Assembly: GCA_948567375.1 (NCBI GenBank)
Contig: OX419760.1
Location: 41,974,001 to 42,038,000 of the forward strand
From: Lunularia cruciata
Taxonomy: Eukaryota; Streptophyta; Marchantiopsida; Lunulariales; Lunulariaceae
Length of the DNA: 64,000 nucleotides
Reading direction: 5' to 3'
Positions within the stretch are counted from its first letter, which is position 1; each line of letters starts with the position of its first letter. The notes below the pieces were generated by a model, which saw only the letters and a list, made by a program, of their open reading frames with translations, ran no database searches and was not told where the DNA came from. A program made the translations under genes and the position numbers. Shown here piece after piece: positions 40,039 to 50,898 of this stretch.

Positions 40039-41940
40039 ACCTTTAGAAAGATGGTAGCGTTCACTCGGAATTGAAGGCATGAAACCCTCATCAGCTTTAT
40101 TCTCCGTATGTGAGGAGAGTTCTGATGTCTTGTTCTTTGTTATGACTTTCCTAAATAAAAATCATAAAAGAAGGATAAGGATAATTTGACATATGGGTGA
40201 AATGGCTCGATTTACGATCTACATTCTTACTCAACATCATAACCACTTGAGGCATATTATATGCTAGCATTGTAGAGAAATCTAGCACATACAAATATAA
40301 CGAAAAATTACTCACTTGAATGTTTGCTTACGTTTGCTAGAAGTTTGTTTACACAAAATGACTAACAGACTATTGCTGTAAGAAACAGATCGGATATTGA
40401 TCATATGGCATGGTATGTCTAAAGGCTGTATATTGTTGAGGAATTGAGTTAATTTTTATTCGTTTAAAAGCATCTTCGTTATCTCTGTTGGACTAAATAC
40501 GATAACTAAATATCTATAAAATAAAATAAATACCTCTTATGTACAAGTGATGGTATATCTAAATTTTTTCCCTTTTGGTTTGTAGATTTGGAGGCGATCA
40601 TGGGATATTGCATAAAATAAAAGCAAAAAGAAAGAAGCAAAATAGTATTGGAGATGTGATGAGCCTAAAGGGAAAACTATTTCAAACTTTATCCTTCAAA
40701 ACCATAACAAGACAAATTAAACTACTTGGTATTCCTTTATATTGCAGATAGTACAAATGATGTGCGTGGTGCGTTGGGATTTTCATTTGATGACAGTTTA
40801 TATATATATATAATCTGTTTTTCTCCACTATGCTCATATGGACTTTGTCGATGATAAATCTAATTTTAAATATCTGACCTCTGGATACTAATTCTCGAAG
40901 AAGCTTGGAATATAAACGCATATTCTCAAAATTACATACATCAATCACTATATAAAAACTTCATCATAGTCTCTACAGAAACAAGTTTCCTTTCAGATAC
41001 TGGAGATTCACTCTCTCCATTCTATAAATAAGATATACATTTGACATGATAACATTCAAATCTTGACATCATGATTGGCATAATCTGTATAATCGTAATC
41101 GGATCGAAATTTGATTCTTCCTTTACCTCCCTTGTTCCAATATTTATTTGATAGTGAGTTTGTCCCAATATTATATTTTATCATTACTATATGTATTTTC
41201 CTCTTATTCGGATAAGAGGAAAATACATATAGTAAGAAAAGAAAAGGGTATAGTAAGAATGATCCAGTAATGCCTATTGATGGTTAATATATTCTTTGAC
41301 ATATACTTTTCAGATAATGTTATCCGTATTGCTGTTTAAGACTTTAGCCTTAATTGGGATACACCAAACTTATCAAACAGATCTCTTCTGCTAAGTAAGA
41401 GCGATTGATGGATAACCAGATACTCAGCTTAATTTCAGTTATGCAAAAGCCCGTCATGGTTAAGACTATAATCACAGAAAGATTATAATCAAGGCCCATG
41501 TTTTTCATAATAACCTAGCAAGAAAGTTAGAAAAGAGCGGACGATTTCTAGTCGCATTTTACAAACAGAAAATGCTAAATCCTATATACTGGTGGCTCTG
41601 ATCATCTAGCATACACGTCCCAGTAAATTGGCAACTTCAGAATATAAATGATTTGTTGCCCATTGACTAGGAATTCAAACGTGTATCCACACGAGTTCCA
41701 CACTAGTTCAACAATAGATGCGGTCTTTCTTATATGTGTTTGACAATAAATTATCCCTAGTTCATGCCTTACTTTTGTCAAATGACTTGCAAGAAATTAA
41801 TGCCCTATTTCCTCTTCCGACTTATCTTCTTTACAAGACATTCTGTTGTGGGACTCTGGAGGTTTGTAGTTTATGTCATATTTCTCTAACTCGTGTCTTT
41901 CATGACATGTGTTCTCAAGCGATTGTCCTCGTGCCTCATA
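40039..41940. other. AT-rich intergenic DNA
   Basis: No gene is seen. It contains the long perfect hairpin at 41184-41235, listed separately. Confidence 0.45.
41184..41235. repeat. perfect 24 bp inverted repeat, 4 bp loop
   Basis: The arms 41184-41207 and 41212-41235 are perfect complements (TTACTATATGTATTTTCCTC... against its reverse complement), with the loop TCGG. RNA from either strand would form a 24 bp stem. It could be a tiny palindromic element, a small-RNA precursor or a cruciform site; nothing nearby decides. Confidence 0.75.
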
Positions 41941-42027
41941 GGGCTTGGCCCCATTTTACCCTTTTCGTCTCTCCCTTGTACGGCTTGATGGGGTCTTCCC
42001 ATCCTTCGTTTTTTCTACGCGGTCGCC
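41941..42027 (+). mobile_element. R1 3'-end copy (about 87 bp)
   Basis: It starts within the GGGGCTTAG stop region (here GGGCTTGG), contains the GATGGGGTCTTCCCATC hairpin and ends ACGCGGTCGCC. Confidence 0.75.
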
Positions 42028-42115
42028 TTCTCTCATCGTGTCTCCAGTCCAGTCCATAATATGACAGTAGGCCTCGTGAAAGTATGTTTTCGACCTTTCA
42101 ATCTTGTCTTTCATT

Positions 42116-42274
42116 ACTCTGTCGATCCGAAGGGCAGATTTCTCATACAGACTCTATTGGGGCTTAGCCCCATGTTACCTTTTTTTCTCTCCCTTGTACG
42201 GCTTGATGGGGTCTTCCCATCCTTCATTTATCCTACGCGGTCGCCTTTTTCTCTTTCACTCTGTCGATCCGAAG
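42116..42274 (+). mobile_element. R1 insertion with perfect 17 bp target-site duplication
   Basis: A 125 bp insertion (42133-42257) begins with GGCAGATTTCTCATACAGAC, matching R1 coding sequence of the 22.6 kb copy. It runs through the stop codon, hairpin and CGCGGTCGCC end, and finishes with a CT-rich tail. It is flanked on both sides by ACTCTGTCGATCCGAAG (42116-42132 and 42258-42274), 17 of 17 identical. This is direct evidence of insertion by target-primed reverse transcription with extreme 5' truncation, and the intact duplication suggests a fairly young event. Confidence 0.85.
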
Positions 42275-43099
42275 AGGTTTGAACCGCGCAACAGAGGATC
42301 TCAGTATGTGGGTAGGTGCAAGCGGAGGAATAGTTCTGTGTAGATTGCGTGGACGTGAAAAGTTTCAAGTGCTAACAAAGTGGTAAGGATAGTTTAAACA
42401 ATTTCTTATTTCGTTCTTCAAGATTGCAGCTATACCCACTGCTATTGAATGTTACAAGTAAGGTATCATTCATTCCTCAGATTCTGCAATTTGTCAGAGA
42501 CGACAAGTGATGTACTTGTTTGACAATGCTTGATAAGCTCTGTATCAGGCTATTCCCTTAGAAGAGGGGGTCTAAAATTCTTAATCTCAAACAAGCGGAA
42601 AGCAAAAGATGGCGTGCCGTCTCCTTTACAAATCTCCTTAAAGCTCCCTTGGAGCTGCTATCTGCGAAGTTATGAACGAGAGCCTTTATACCCCATCCAC
42701 CACTGTACCAGTTTAGAGATTCACATATGGTAAGGAACCTCTCTGTTGTTCTCCTGATACTCGAGTTCAATCCGCTAGAATGAACAGCAAGTTTCGAACG
42801 ATTCTTCTCTACTCTCAGAGCCTACACCACAGTTTGCTTAGAGTTGACTCTGAGCGCTTCATTCAGATCAGGCACACTCAAACTGGAAGTACAGTAAACG
42901 AGTTCCAAGGTCAGTGCACAAGTCACTTAAGTCACACTGTAGACTTGGAAACGGAGTGTGGACCCTCTCCAGTACAGTGGAGTCGTGAGTCTTCTGCAAC
43001 AAGGTGAAGAAGTCACGGAACTAAAAATTTGTTACAGAATGTACGTAGCCTCATTCGGATATTCGCTAGGTGTATCAGACCGAGAAGATCTTCATGACT
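42275..43099. other. intergenic DNA
   Basis: A minus-strand frame at 42770-42558 is open for 70 codons but has no recognisable family. It and the plus-strand frames here are not supported as genes. The end nearest 43100 would include the 3' UTR of the next gene. Confidence 0.4.
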
Positions 43100-44395
43100 T
43101 CAGCACATGACAGACGCAATCTCTGTTATGATGCTGGCCTTGTCGGCTTTAGCCTTCTCTACCTGTCGAACAGACTCGTGCCATTGGAATCTCATTTCAT
43201 CCAACTGGAGTTTCATTACCCGATCTTCCACCAATAATTTCCTTCGTTGACTCAGAAGAAGACTCATTTGCTTCTTGAGATCTTCTATAGGAATCGTGTG
43301 GATTCTTCGGTGTTCCTGCGTCCAGTGCTTGTCTTGTGAACTGACTATTATTGAGTCCCCGGCTTTCGATCGATTCTCCAAATCTCGGCTGTGCCGCAAA
43401 TTTGCGGACTTCGCCTCTCGTAATTTGAATCTGGATACTTCCCTCTCGTTGTTCTGCTGATCGTTAGCGCCAACAAGTCTGAAAGCAGAGCTTGACAGTT
43501 CCCCTCTCGATTGCACGGGGTTTGTCATCTGTGTGCCGGGTTTAAGGCCATAATCGCACGTTGGTTTCTTAGCCGTGAGTGGCTCTCCAATTCGTGAGGT
43601 TTTCGTTGGTGTTGTAGACAGGAGAATTGAATCTTCATTGAACTCCTCTCTGGAGTCAAGGCGGGAAGCTGCAATTTGGAATCCGTTCTCACAAGTCCGC
43701 CTTACAGCCCGTTCCAACTCAGGGGCCTTGAATTTAGCTGCGACAAAATGATGGTGCAGCATTGACTCTGCGGTAGCAACTTTCTTTTGAGGTACAGATT
43801 GATGTCGACTGACTTTCATAGCAAGCTTCTCATGTACTACTTTCCTGTCGCATAATTTTTCAGAACAGAAGTGTTCCTGTGTAGATTTCACTATACAATG
43901 GACAAAATCGATACACATCTCTCGTGGAGGCCTGCTCTTCATCCACAATGTTCTACCTAAGTTCTTGACTATATCAACACAATACGAGTCTATGTACAGA
44001 CTAATGTCACCTGTTTCGAATTTCTCTCCATACCTATGGTTGAAGGACACATCCCATGGCGACTTCACAATGTTGGGAGAAAGAACTTCGACGATGGCTG
44101 GACATGTAATCATTGTCTTCGAACCTATATCAGGGTCATTGCCACGAACTCTGGTGCTGCGCCGATTCCAGTCTATGAAGATCTCCATACAGGTGGAGAG
44201 ATCTTGCCATTCCCATACGTCAAAATTCAAGAGTGGAAGTCCAGTTCGACCGAATCTGGTTTCCATTCTTTTCTCTTTTTCCTTTTGGTGGGTCCTTGTC
44301 ACTTGCAGACCCGTTTTTAGCGTCAGAGCACCCAGACCCTGCGAACCATGGAGCCTCTTTTCGAGAATTGCCAGAGGCGATTCCATCTTTGCCAT
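43100..44395 (-). CDS. unrecognised coiled-coil protein, E2F-type promoter
   Basis: A single open frame of 431 codons starts with ATG at 44395. I do not recognise the family. The N-terminal half (about 50-170) is mixed polar/hydrophobic and looks folded (for example FDVWEWQDLSTCMEIFIDW). The middle (about 190-350) is basic and probably disordered. The C-terminal part (about 365-431) is a likely coiled coil starting at IEDLKKQMSLLLSQRRKLL. No membrane segment or signal peptide is visible. The 5' flank carries a perfect E2F-type word (44543-44554) and a telobox (44488-44496), a combination typical of plant S-phase and proliferation genes. I therefore infer a cell-cycle or chromosome-related role, without direct proof. 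Extra C-terminal exons cannot be excluded. Confidence 0.65.
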   Translation of the reverse strand: MAKMESPLAILEKRLHGSQGLGALTLKTGLQVTRTHQKEKEKRMETRFGRTGLPLLNFDVWEWQDLSTCMEIFIDWNRRSTRVRGNDPDIGSKTMITCPAIVEVLSPNIVKSPWDVSFNHRYGEKFETGDISLYIDSYCVDIVKNLGRTLWMKSRPPREMCIDFVHCIVKSTQEHFCSEKLCDRKVVHEKLAMKVSRHQSVPQKKVATAESMLHHHFVAAKFKAPELERAVRRTCENGFQIAASRLDSREEFNEDSILLSTTPTKTSRIGEPLTAKKPTCDYGLKPGTQMTNPVQSRGELSSSAFRLVGANDQQNNEREVSRFKLREAKSANLRHSRDLENRSKAGDSIIVSSQDKHWTQEHRRIHTIPIEDLKKQMSLLLSQRRKLLVEDRVMKLQLDEMRFQWHESVRQVEKAKADKASIITEIASVMC

Positions 44396-44487
44396 CTATG
44401 GTGACTTTCTCGGCTCGAAATTATTACTCGGATTCAAAACGGTAAAAGAGTCCTGATCCCAAGTTCTCTACCTTACTTATAACTTAT

Positions 44488-44496
44488 AACCCTAAA
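44488..44496 (+). promoter_or_regulatory. telobox
   Basis: AACCCTAAA, the plant telo-box, lies about 95 bp upstream of the start codon of the gene at 43100-44395. It is common in promoters of genes active in dividing cells. Confidence 0.55.
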
Positions 44497-44542
44497 ATCC
44501 ATTACTGCGATAGAAACGACGTGTCAGGTCACGCGTCCTCGA

Positions 44543-44554
44543 TTTGGCGCGAAA
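44543..44554. promoter_or_regulatory. E2F binding site
   Basis: TTTGGCGCGAAA is a perfect palindromic E2F consensus, about 150 bp upstream of the ATG at 44395. Plant E2F/DP factors bind this word in replication and cell-cycle promoters. Confidence 0.65.
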
Positions 44555-47495
44555 ACGATCTGTCAAGTGAGTGAAGTTCAAATTCACACAACATGATAAT
44601 CGATTGCATTGTCAATAGGTCAGTGATAAGAGCGGACGGCGAGCTTGACTTTTGAAGGAACCTCTCCTGAAGCGATTTCTTTACCGCTTTTCAAAGCAGG
44701 TGAATGTACGAAGCTAGAACGTGCGAGGAGTCAGTATGAAGCAATGGTCTTGTTTCTGCACTACTTAAAACAGCTACCTGTTGCATCAACTCAGCCTGGG
44801 TTCACAAGGTTCGGAAGGTTTGGCGAGATACTTGCACGAACATCAAATTATGGGGAAGTTCCCGTTGGAGCAATCCGGTTGTAACTCATAGAGAGTCCCA
44901 TCTTGTCGGAAAAATTTCGATGCAGTAAGATCCGGAGCGTTTAGCACAGTGAACTCGAATTCCATTCTTGCGGTATTTTTCATCTCCCATGCCTTGTCAG
45001 AGTAAACAGCCTGCTGCCAGTAAGAAGTAGGAAGAAATGGATGGGAATCTCGGTTGCCATTGGCAAGACGTACATTCTTCGTCCACTTACACGTGCCTCA
45101 CAGACGCGTGGTGCAGGATTACATCTGTGCCGGCATGCTCAATTACATTGTATGCAAGATCTACTTCTTATATGTGGCTCGTCCTGTCCCAGTTGCTTCA
45201 ACTTAAGATGAAGTTGGCTGGCACCACAGAGCTTGTCCAGGTCCGAGGGATCAGTCATGTGGAGGTTTTGACAATTTCCACTGCTTATTCTCGTGCTGGT
45301 CAGTAGTGATGTGCTCGGTTCTAAGATTGCGAAGAAAAACCGTAGAGATACTGGAAGTAGTGTGCAAATTGCCAAGCTAGTCTGCTGCCCAAGCGTCTTC
45401 AGGTATGAATTAAAATCCACCTCTGGGAGCTACATTTTCTCAACTTATGTTTAGTTGCCTAAGGTTTGTGTGAAGTCGATGCCTGAAATGGGAAGTGGCG
45501 CAGTGCAGACACCTCGCAAAATGATTTATGTAGTCTTTCCTCGTCTTCGAATAGTCTATCAGAAACCTGGCAACGCTTAAAAATTATGTAGTAGGTTGAA
45601 AGTTCAGAATTGACGTACTGTGTCCAGTTAAAAGTTCGAACCCTGAAACTTTTTATACGACAGCAAACTCTGAAATCTCCGGGGGCTTCACATGCCTCAG
45701 ACCACGATTGAAATGCATAGCATACCCACCACATTGGGCTTTACGGAGGATACGCTATGTGAAAGGTTGATCGCACCTTGCACCAACACAATCGGATCCA
45801 CATCTCAGGAAGGTGGTCGTTTCTTCCTCCATAATTTTTCCAGTTGAAATATCCATCTTTAATTTAACTGTAGTTTGATGCTGTATTGGAAAGGACTCAT
45901 TCCTGCGCTAGCAAGGGGTGTGGCTTACATATGTTACTGTGTACCTCATGTCTCCTTTTATTTTTGCCGAGACACAAACAGATTTTCATACAGAATCTGG
46001 TTTGAGTGACGTTTACCCAACAACATGTTACAGACTACTTAAGCCACTTGATTATTTAGTGTAGATGGATTCCACTGGATGTTACTTGTTGAATACCGAA
46101 TGATTCCCACATCCACACCTGGAAGTCTCTTCAATAATCGATCATGAGTACCATTTCGATTTACTGAGCTTGCACGATAGTATCTTAGTAAGCATTGGGT
46201 GCATACTGTTCCACCAATAGATTGTTGAAGCTCAAAGCATCGATCAATATAATCCATTCACATAGAAAACCTTCTCCCGAATGAAGCAATACTTAGGAGA
46301 ATTGGCAAAGACTTTCCTGCATACAGTTTCAATTTTTCTATTCACCAACAACGCAGCAAGCTCTCCACAGGTCCTCAAGAACAAAGCGAGAGTCTAGGCT
46401 AAGAGATGGAAGTTCTCCAAAAAGAAAGGTTTACCACAACGTAACCTACACTCACGTGCAAGTGCGCATCGTCTCTTCGCTGCCCATGTCCAAAATGAAA
46501 GCCAATTTACTAGGGTACCTGTGACAACGTCCCAACCCCTCGCTCAGCGCGCCTTTACACTTCACTTAAAACACGAAGTGAGGCGAAAAATGAAAGCTTT
46601 TCTACTCTTCCACCATTTCTACACACCACTACTCCAATTCCGAGCAGGGTGCCTGAGCTTTTCTCGGAATCCCCACCTTAACTTCCAAATCTTTCTGAAC
46701 GCGCGCTCGACGTTACGAAACTGTCAGGATTATTACTAGCAGCAGAAGACCGTAACAATACAGCGTCTTCCTCCCTGTCTCTGAGTGTTTGCCGTCTCCA
46801 GTGTCTGGTTACCCCATCGTGGCCGCACCGAGGTAAAACTTACGATCCCGAACTCAAGGCGAACATGTGAAATCCTGCGCGAGAGTGCGAACATGTGCTT
46901 ACACACGGAAAGTGCATCAAGCCAATGATGTTACTATAGTCAGGCCCACGTGTCGCCGGTTCTCATCATACACCTATTGTCACTCCAGACTTAGGGTTTA
47001 ACAGACCCGTTCAGGTCTCGAGCGATGAGAACTCGCTTCTTCCATTCACAGTGGGGAGTTCCTCAGTGATGTTCTCTCGGGAATTTCAATGATTCCGGAT
47101 GAATTTCCATTCACAACTGCATTTTGTTTGGTGATATGTATCTTGGATGAGCATTGCTGCAAAGTTGCTGTAAGTTTTTATGAAGGATTTCGACGCGAAG
47201 GACGTAAGTTATAGAACCTGAATTTGCTGAGTGCGTACAACCTTGGTAGCGAAATATGTGGTCCTGTTCCACAGAGATTTGCACCAGGAATTTGGTGTTG
47301 ACGTTCTTCGAAGCTAGCGTAGAGGCTTTTGTCAAAACTGGTGGAGAGGAAGAGACTGCTTGAATTTGATTTCGGCCTGGAGGAGAAGCTTGAGATCTCA
47401 AAAGTAGTGGCAGAAGAAACACTTCTTGAATCTCAAGTTTTCTCTCATTCGGTTGTGAGATTATTTGTCGTCAGGGGAAGAAAGTTAGATTCGCG
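44555..47495. other. intergenic DNA, no supported gene
   Basis: Several 70-95 codon frames exist on both strands (for example 44645-44884 + and 46257-46039 -). None has an ATG-plus-splice model or a family that I recognise. The right side (46.9-47.5 kb) is the promoter of the gene at 47496, with a site II/G-box word and a telobox. Confidence 0.4.
46943..47000 (+). promoter_or_regulatory. site II/G-box word and telobox
   Basis: GGCCCACGTG at 46943-46952 overlaps a site II element (TGGGCC on the other strand) and a G-box. TTAGGGTTTA at 46991-47000 contains a telobox. Site II plus telobox is frequent upstream of plant nuclear genes for mitochondrial and ribosomal proteins. They lie about 500-550 bp upstream of the ATG at 47496. 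Confidence 0.5.
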
Positions 47496-48755
47496 ATGTT
47501 GCAGGCAGCTCGCAGGATCCGTCTGCGAGCTCATGGAGCTGCATTCTCCTCGACGAAAACAGATGATCCAATCAAACGGAAAGCTGCGGATGTCAAACCT
47601 GCTCCCCCTGAACCGCGTAAGTTATTGGTAGTTGCCCTCACTACAGTTTACTTTCAGCATTTTGCTAATGCCGCTCGTGTTCATGCCTCAATTCAAGACA
47701 AAATTACATGTGCCCTTGGTCTACTGCTTTTACAATCAAAATTTGCACGTAGTGTACTGTCCTGCTTCTCGTTATGTTTTCAGCCTTTCCATGCAGGAAA
47801 ACTCTCAACAATCTGCTTAAAGAAAATGCACACCTGAACGAGTTTTGACTAACCAAGCAGGCATTTTCTTGCTATTTTCAAAGTCAAATTTGACAACTGT
47901 CGCAGCGCAGAGATTGGTCTTGAGATTTTGTAGCTATGTACTCAACAGAATTCAAAACTACGATATTATTCCGTGGTAAAGCTCAACGTGTAGAGGTGAT
48001 TCACAGAGACATGTCAATTAGTCCCCTGATACCTGAATGTACATGTTTGCATGCATCAATGTTTTGATGATGATCCATGATGTAATGTATCATGGCACAG
48101 ATGTTATCGTTGAGCCAGAAGAGAACATGGGAGAGTGGGAACGTAAGGACCCGAAGTTTGCAGCTATGTCACAGCAGGTGGTTGGAATAATCACCACAAG
48201 GCCAGGCGGAAAGCAGGAAATGGGAAATGTAAGGGATCGGACTTAGTGTAGTACTTGTTTTGTCTTTAGCATTCTGGAGGTAGTTGGAAGTGTGTTCCTG
48301 CTTGTGCAAATGTCCAAACTGTTATAGTATCCTCGTTAAAACTCCAGATGCGCTCAGTATAGGGTCGTTCCCCAGTATTTGGTCATCCTAGAGGGTTAAT
48401 GCATAATTTATCTTCCAAGGGGAATCAAATCTTTTGGCGAGGTCATATGCAGGCGAACTTCTGGTGTTCATGACATTTGTTGCATCTGATGCAGGCTGTT
48501 GTTACTGAGGAATTTAGTAGACCGATGCCGACGGAGCGCCATACAACCCTGCAGACAGGACCTGATGAGGACACCGTTATGTCACCTGGAACCCTGAATC
48601 TCAAGCAGATTAGGGAAATTTTCCTCCTCTACCAAGAACAAGGCATGGACGAAGAGAGTATATCCAAGAAGTACAATGTGAATACTGAGCTCTTACGGCG
48701 GATATTTCAACACATGAGTCTTGTCGCAGATATCACAGAGCCATCTAAAAGATAA
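47496..48755 (+). CDS. small predicted mitochondrial protein
   Basis: Three exons, 47496-47616, 48101-48228 and 48495-48755, join in frame through GT-AG introns (donors C|GTAAGT and AAT|GTAAGG; acceptors GGCACAG and GATGCAG), giving 169 aa. The N-terminus MLQAARRIRLRAHGAAFSST is rich in Arg, Ala and Ser with no acidic residue, as in mitochondrial presequences. The middle is acidic and polar. The C-terminal part has a helix-turn-helix-like stretch from LNLKQIREIFLLYQEQGMDE to about RIFQHMSL, in the style of small plant proteins with an 'EEISKKYNV' helix. I do not have a secure family name. The site II/telobox promoter words agree with a nuclear-encoded mitochondrial protein. The two-intron in-frame model is good evidence that the gene is real. 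Confidence 0.65.
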
Positions 48756-50441
48756 CAAAGACGTATTTCATCTTCAGGTTAAGAACTTTTAAGCGTTCTA
48801 GTCTATACAGGATGAGCCGGAGTGACCTGCACTCCTGAGCAGTCGTTTCAAATGCCAATGTGCACTTCCGTGTCCCACTTTTGTGATGCACATCAATCAC
48901 CAAGGTCTGGGACTTTTGTAATCAGCCACCAAGAACGGTTTGCAATATAATACTCGTGCCATTTGTTGGAAGGCACCTTAGGTGTTTTGAGCAAACACTC
49001 AAGTGAATCTTCAGCACCAAAGTTTTAGAATTGAAGGAGAAAATGCAATTCTTGTCAGCAGATCGGCCTATATTCATCTGATGTCCACGTTGCAGATATT
49101 GGTGCTACAGAAATGATGAGCATGCTGGGCCCTTTACATTTGTTGCATCGGATGCAGGCTGTCATACTCATTGGATGATGCATACTTGACCTAAGACCAT
49201 AGCCTGAGTATGTCGATATTGGGCATAAAAATGCATTAACTCACATCGTCATCATCTAGCTTGCTGAACGAAAGGAATTTTAGAATTTTCTTTACTATCT
49301 CCTACCTTGAACGTGTCCGCATCTTGCCTGTCTTGCTCAGTAAAGGGACGTACTGTTGAGCCTATCGAGTTTTTTACACTCTTGGTCTCAGATACACTAA
49401 CGGTGTGCAGTGTCACTGTCTGTTGCAACAACGGCCAGGCTAAAGCAAGTTATTGGTCAACCCTACAGTGTTTGTCTCGTGCGTACCAAGTTCGTAACAT
49501 TGTCCGTACTTTTCAACAGATCCAGGGGACACTTCGATGAAGTATCCTTGAATCCTGAATGAAGGCACAACACTCAGAAGATAATAAGTCGAAGCGGGAA
49601 CCGCAGCAACGCGGAACTCTACAGCTCACTTGAGCAAGAGTTCTGTCTAGTTAAACTATAGCCATTGCCACGTCAATCTATTTCACAGATCCATAATTAC
49701 TCGTAAGCCTGTATCTGCCCATTCACAGTACCTCAAATTTCACCTACAATATTACTGTTATTAATTTGAACCTCAAATTTCACCCACACTATTACTCTTG
49801 TTAATTTGAACTGTATTGCTATTATTGATTTTAACCTCGAGCAAGCGAGGTGTATCTGACCGGTTGATTGTTGACCAGATGAATGAGAACTTTAACCATT
49901 GGAGGATCATCACGTAGTGTAGCCGTAGAGTCGGCCACACTTTGTTTCTCTTCTTCAGATCAGAACCCCATGGCAATATCGAATGATTGATAGAAAAGCT
50001 GAAGAACTGATATCCGGTCTGTAGTACATCAAAATCAATGAGAGCGTTGATCATCGTAGAGAGTTTTTAGTCGTATTTTTGTTTCTGATACCAACAGCCA
50101 TCTGCGAATGACAGAAGTCTGTGGCGACCCTAAATCCTGTAGAATTCTCGCGTCATAGTTTTCATCCGGACACCAATTTGAGAACGAAACTGCTTGTAAG
50201 TAAACACATCACAATTGTCATTTCTTAAGTAGAGAGAATGATTTTCAAGGAGGATAAATGTCAGTGATAAGGTTGCCAAAGTACTTCGTCATTATATCGA
50301 TTTCGGTATATGAATTGCTCTCTCATGAAACGTCAGAATAACAGACGGAACGAAAGAATCAGTTATCAGCCTTATGAATCCACAGCCGAATGGATCAGTA
50401 CTTTCCCGGCAAACCAAACTAAACCGAAGCCCGCCAAGTTG
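48756..50441. other. 3' flank and intergenic DNA
   Basis: It contains a copy (49137-49170) of the intron-exon junction region of the preceding gene and a 40 bp tandem duplication at 49731-49810. A minus-strand stretch at 50054-49840 has fairly coding-like frames (QSVADSTATLRDDPPMVKVL) but no start or splice model, so it may be a gene remnant. Confidence 0.4.
49731..49810 (+). repeat. 40 bp tandem duplication
   Basis: Two 40 bp units begin ACCTCAAATTTCAC and end TTAATTTGA, and differ at only a few positions. Confidence 0.8.
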
Positions 50442-50700
50442 GATATATAAACATATGCTAAAGATGTTCATGCAAAATGGCAATAATAGATTAACAAAGA
50501 ATGACGACCAATATTAACCAAATCCCTGCGCGAACTTAGATATATAAACATATGCTAAACATGTTCGTGCAAATTGGCAAGAAGAGATAACAAAGGAGGA
50601 CGACCAATATTAACCAAATCCCTGCGCGAACTTAGATATATAAACATATTCTAAACATATCCATGCAAAATGGAAAGAATAGATTATAAAACACGTATCC
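50442..50700 (+). repeat. 97 bp tandem repeat, about 2.6 units
   Basis: Units start at 50442, 50539 and 50635 with GATATATAAACATAT, and contain TGCAAAATGGCAA-like and GACGACCAATATTAACCAAA words. The array ends about 200 bp before the ATG of the next gene, so it is part of its 5' flank. Confidence 0.85.
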
Positions 50701-50898
50701 TCGTCTGGAGATTAGAACTAACAGCCGAAACAATGACAAGTGTTGGGTAACCAATTCCTAGACACGAGTTCGCTGATTAATCTCGACAAACCCATCTCAA
50801 ATTGGGGCAGGTCCAGAGTGATAAATACTCTCCTCTGAAGCGACACTTGATTCTTTACACACTTGCGGAGTTGTGTGTTGGGTTGCAGCCGGAGAACG

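Noticed and set aside
44645-44884. 79-codon plus-strand frame divergent from the E2F-promoter gene
   Set aside because: It begins at a TTG, has no clear upstream exon and no recognised family.
45637-45650. GTTCGAACCC word resembling a tRNA T arm
   Set aside because: No matching A box, anticodon arm or acceptor stem was found at the right distance.
49840-50054. Minus-strand stretch with two coding-like frames
   Set aside because: No complete model or family; treated as a possible gene remnant only.
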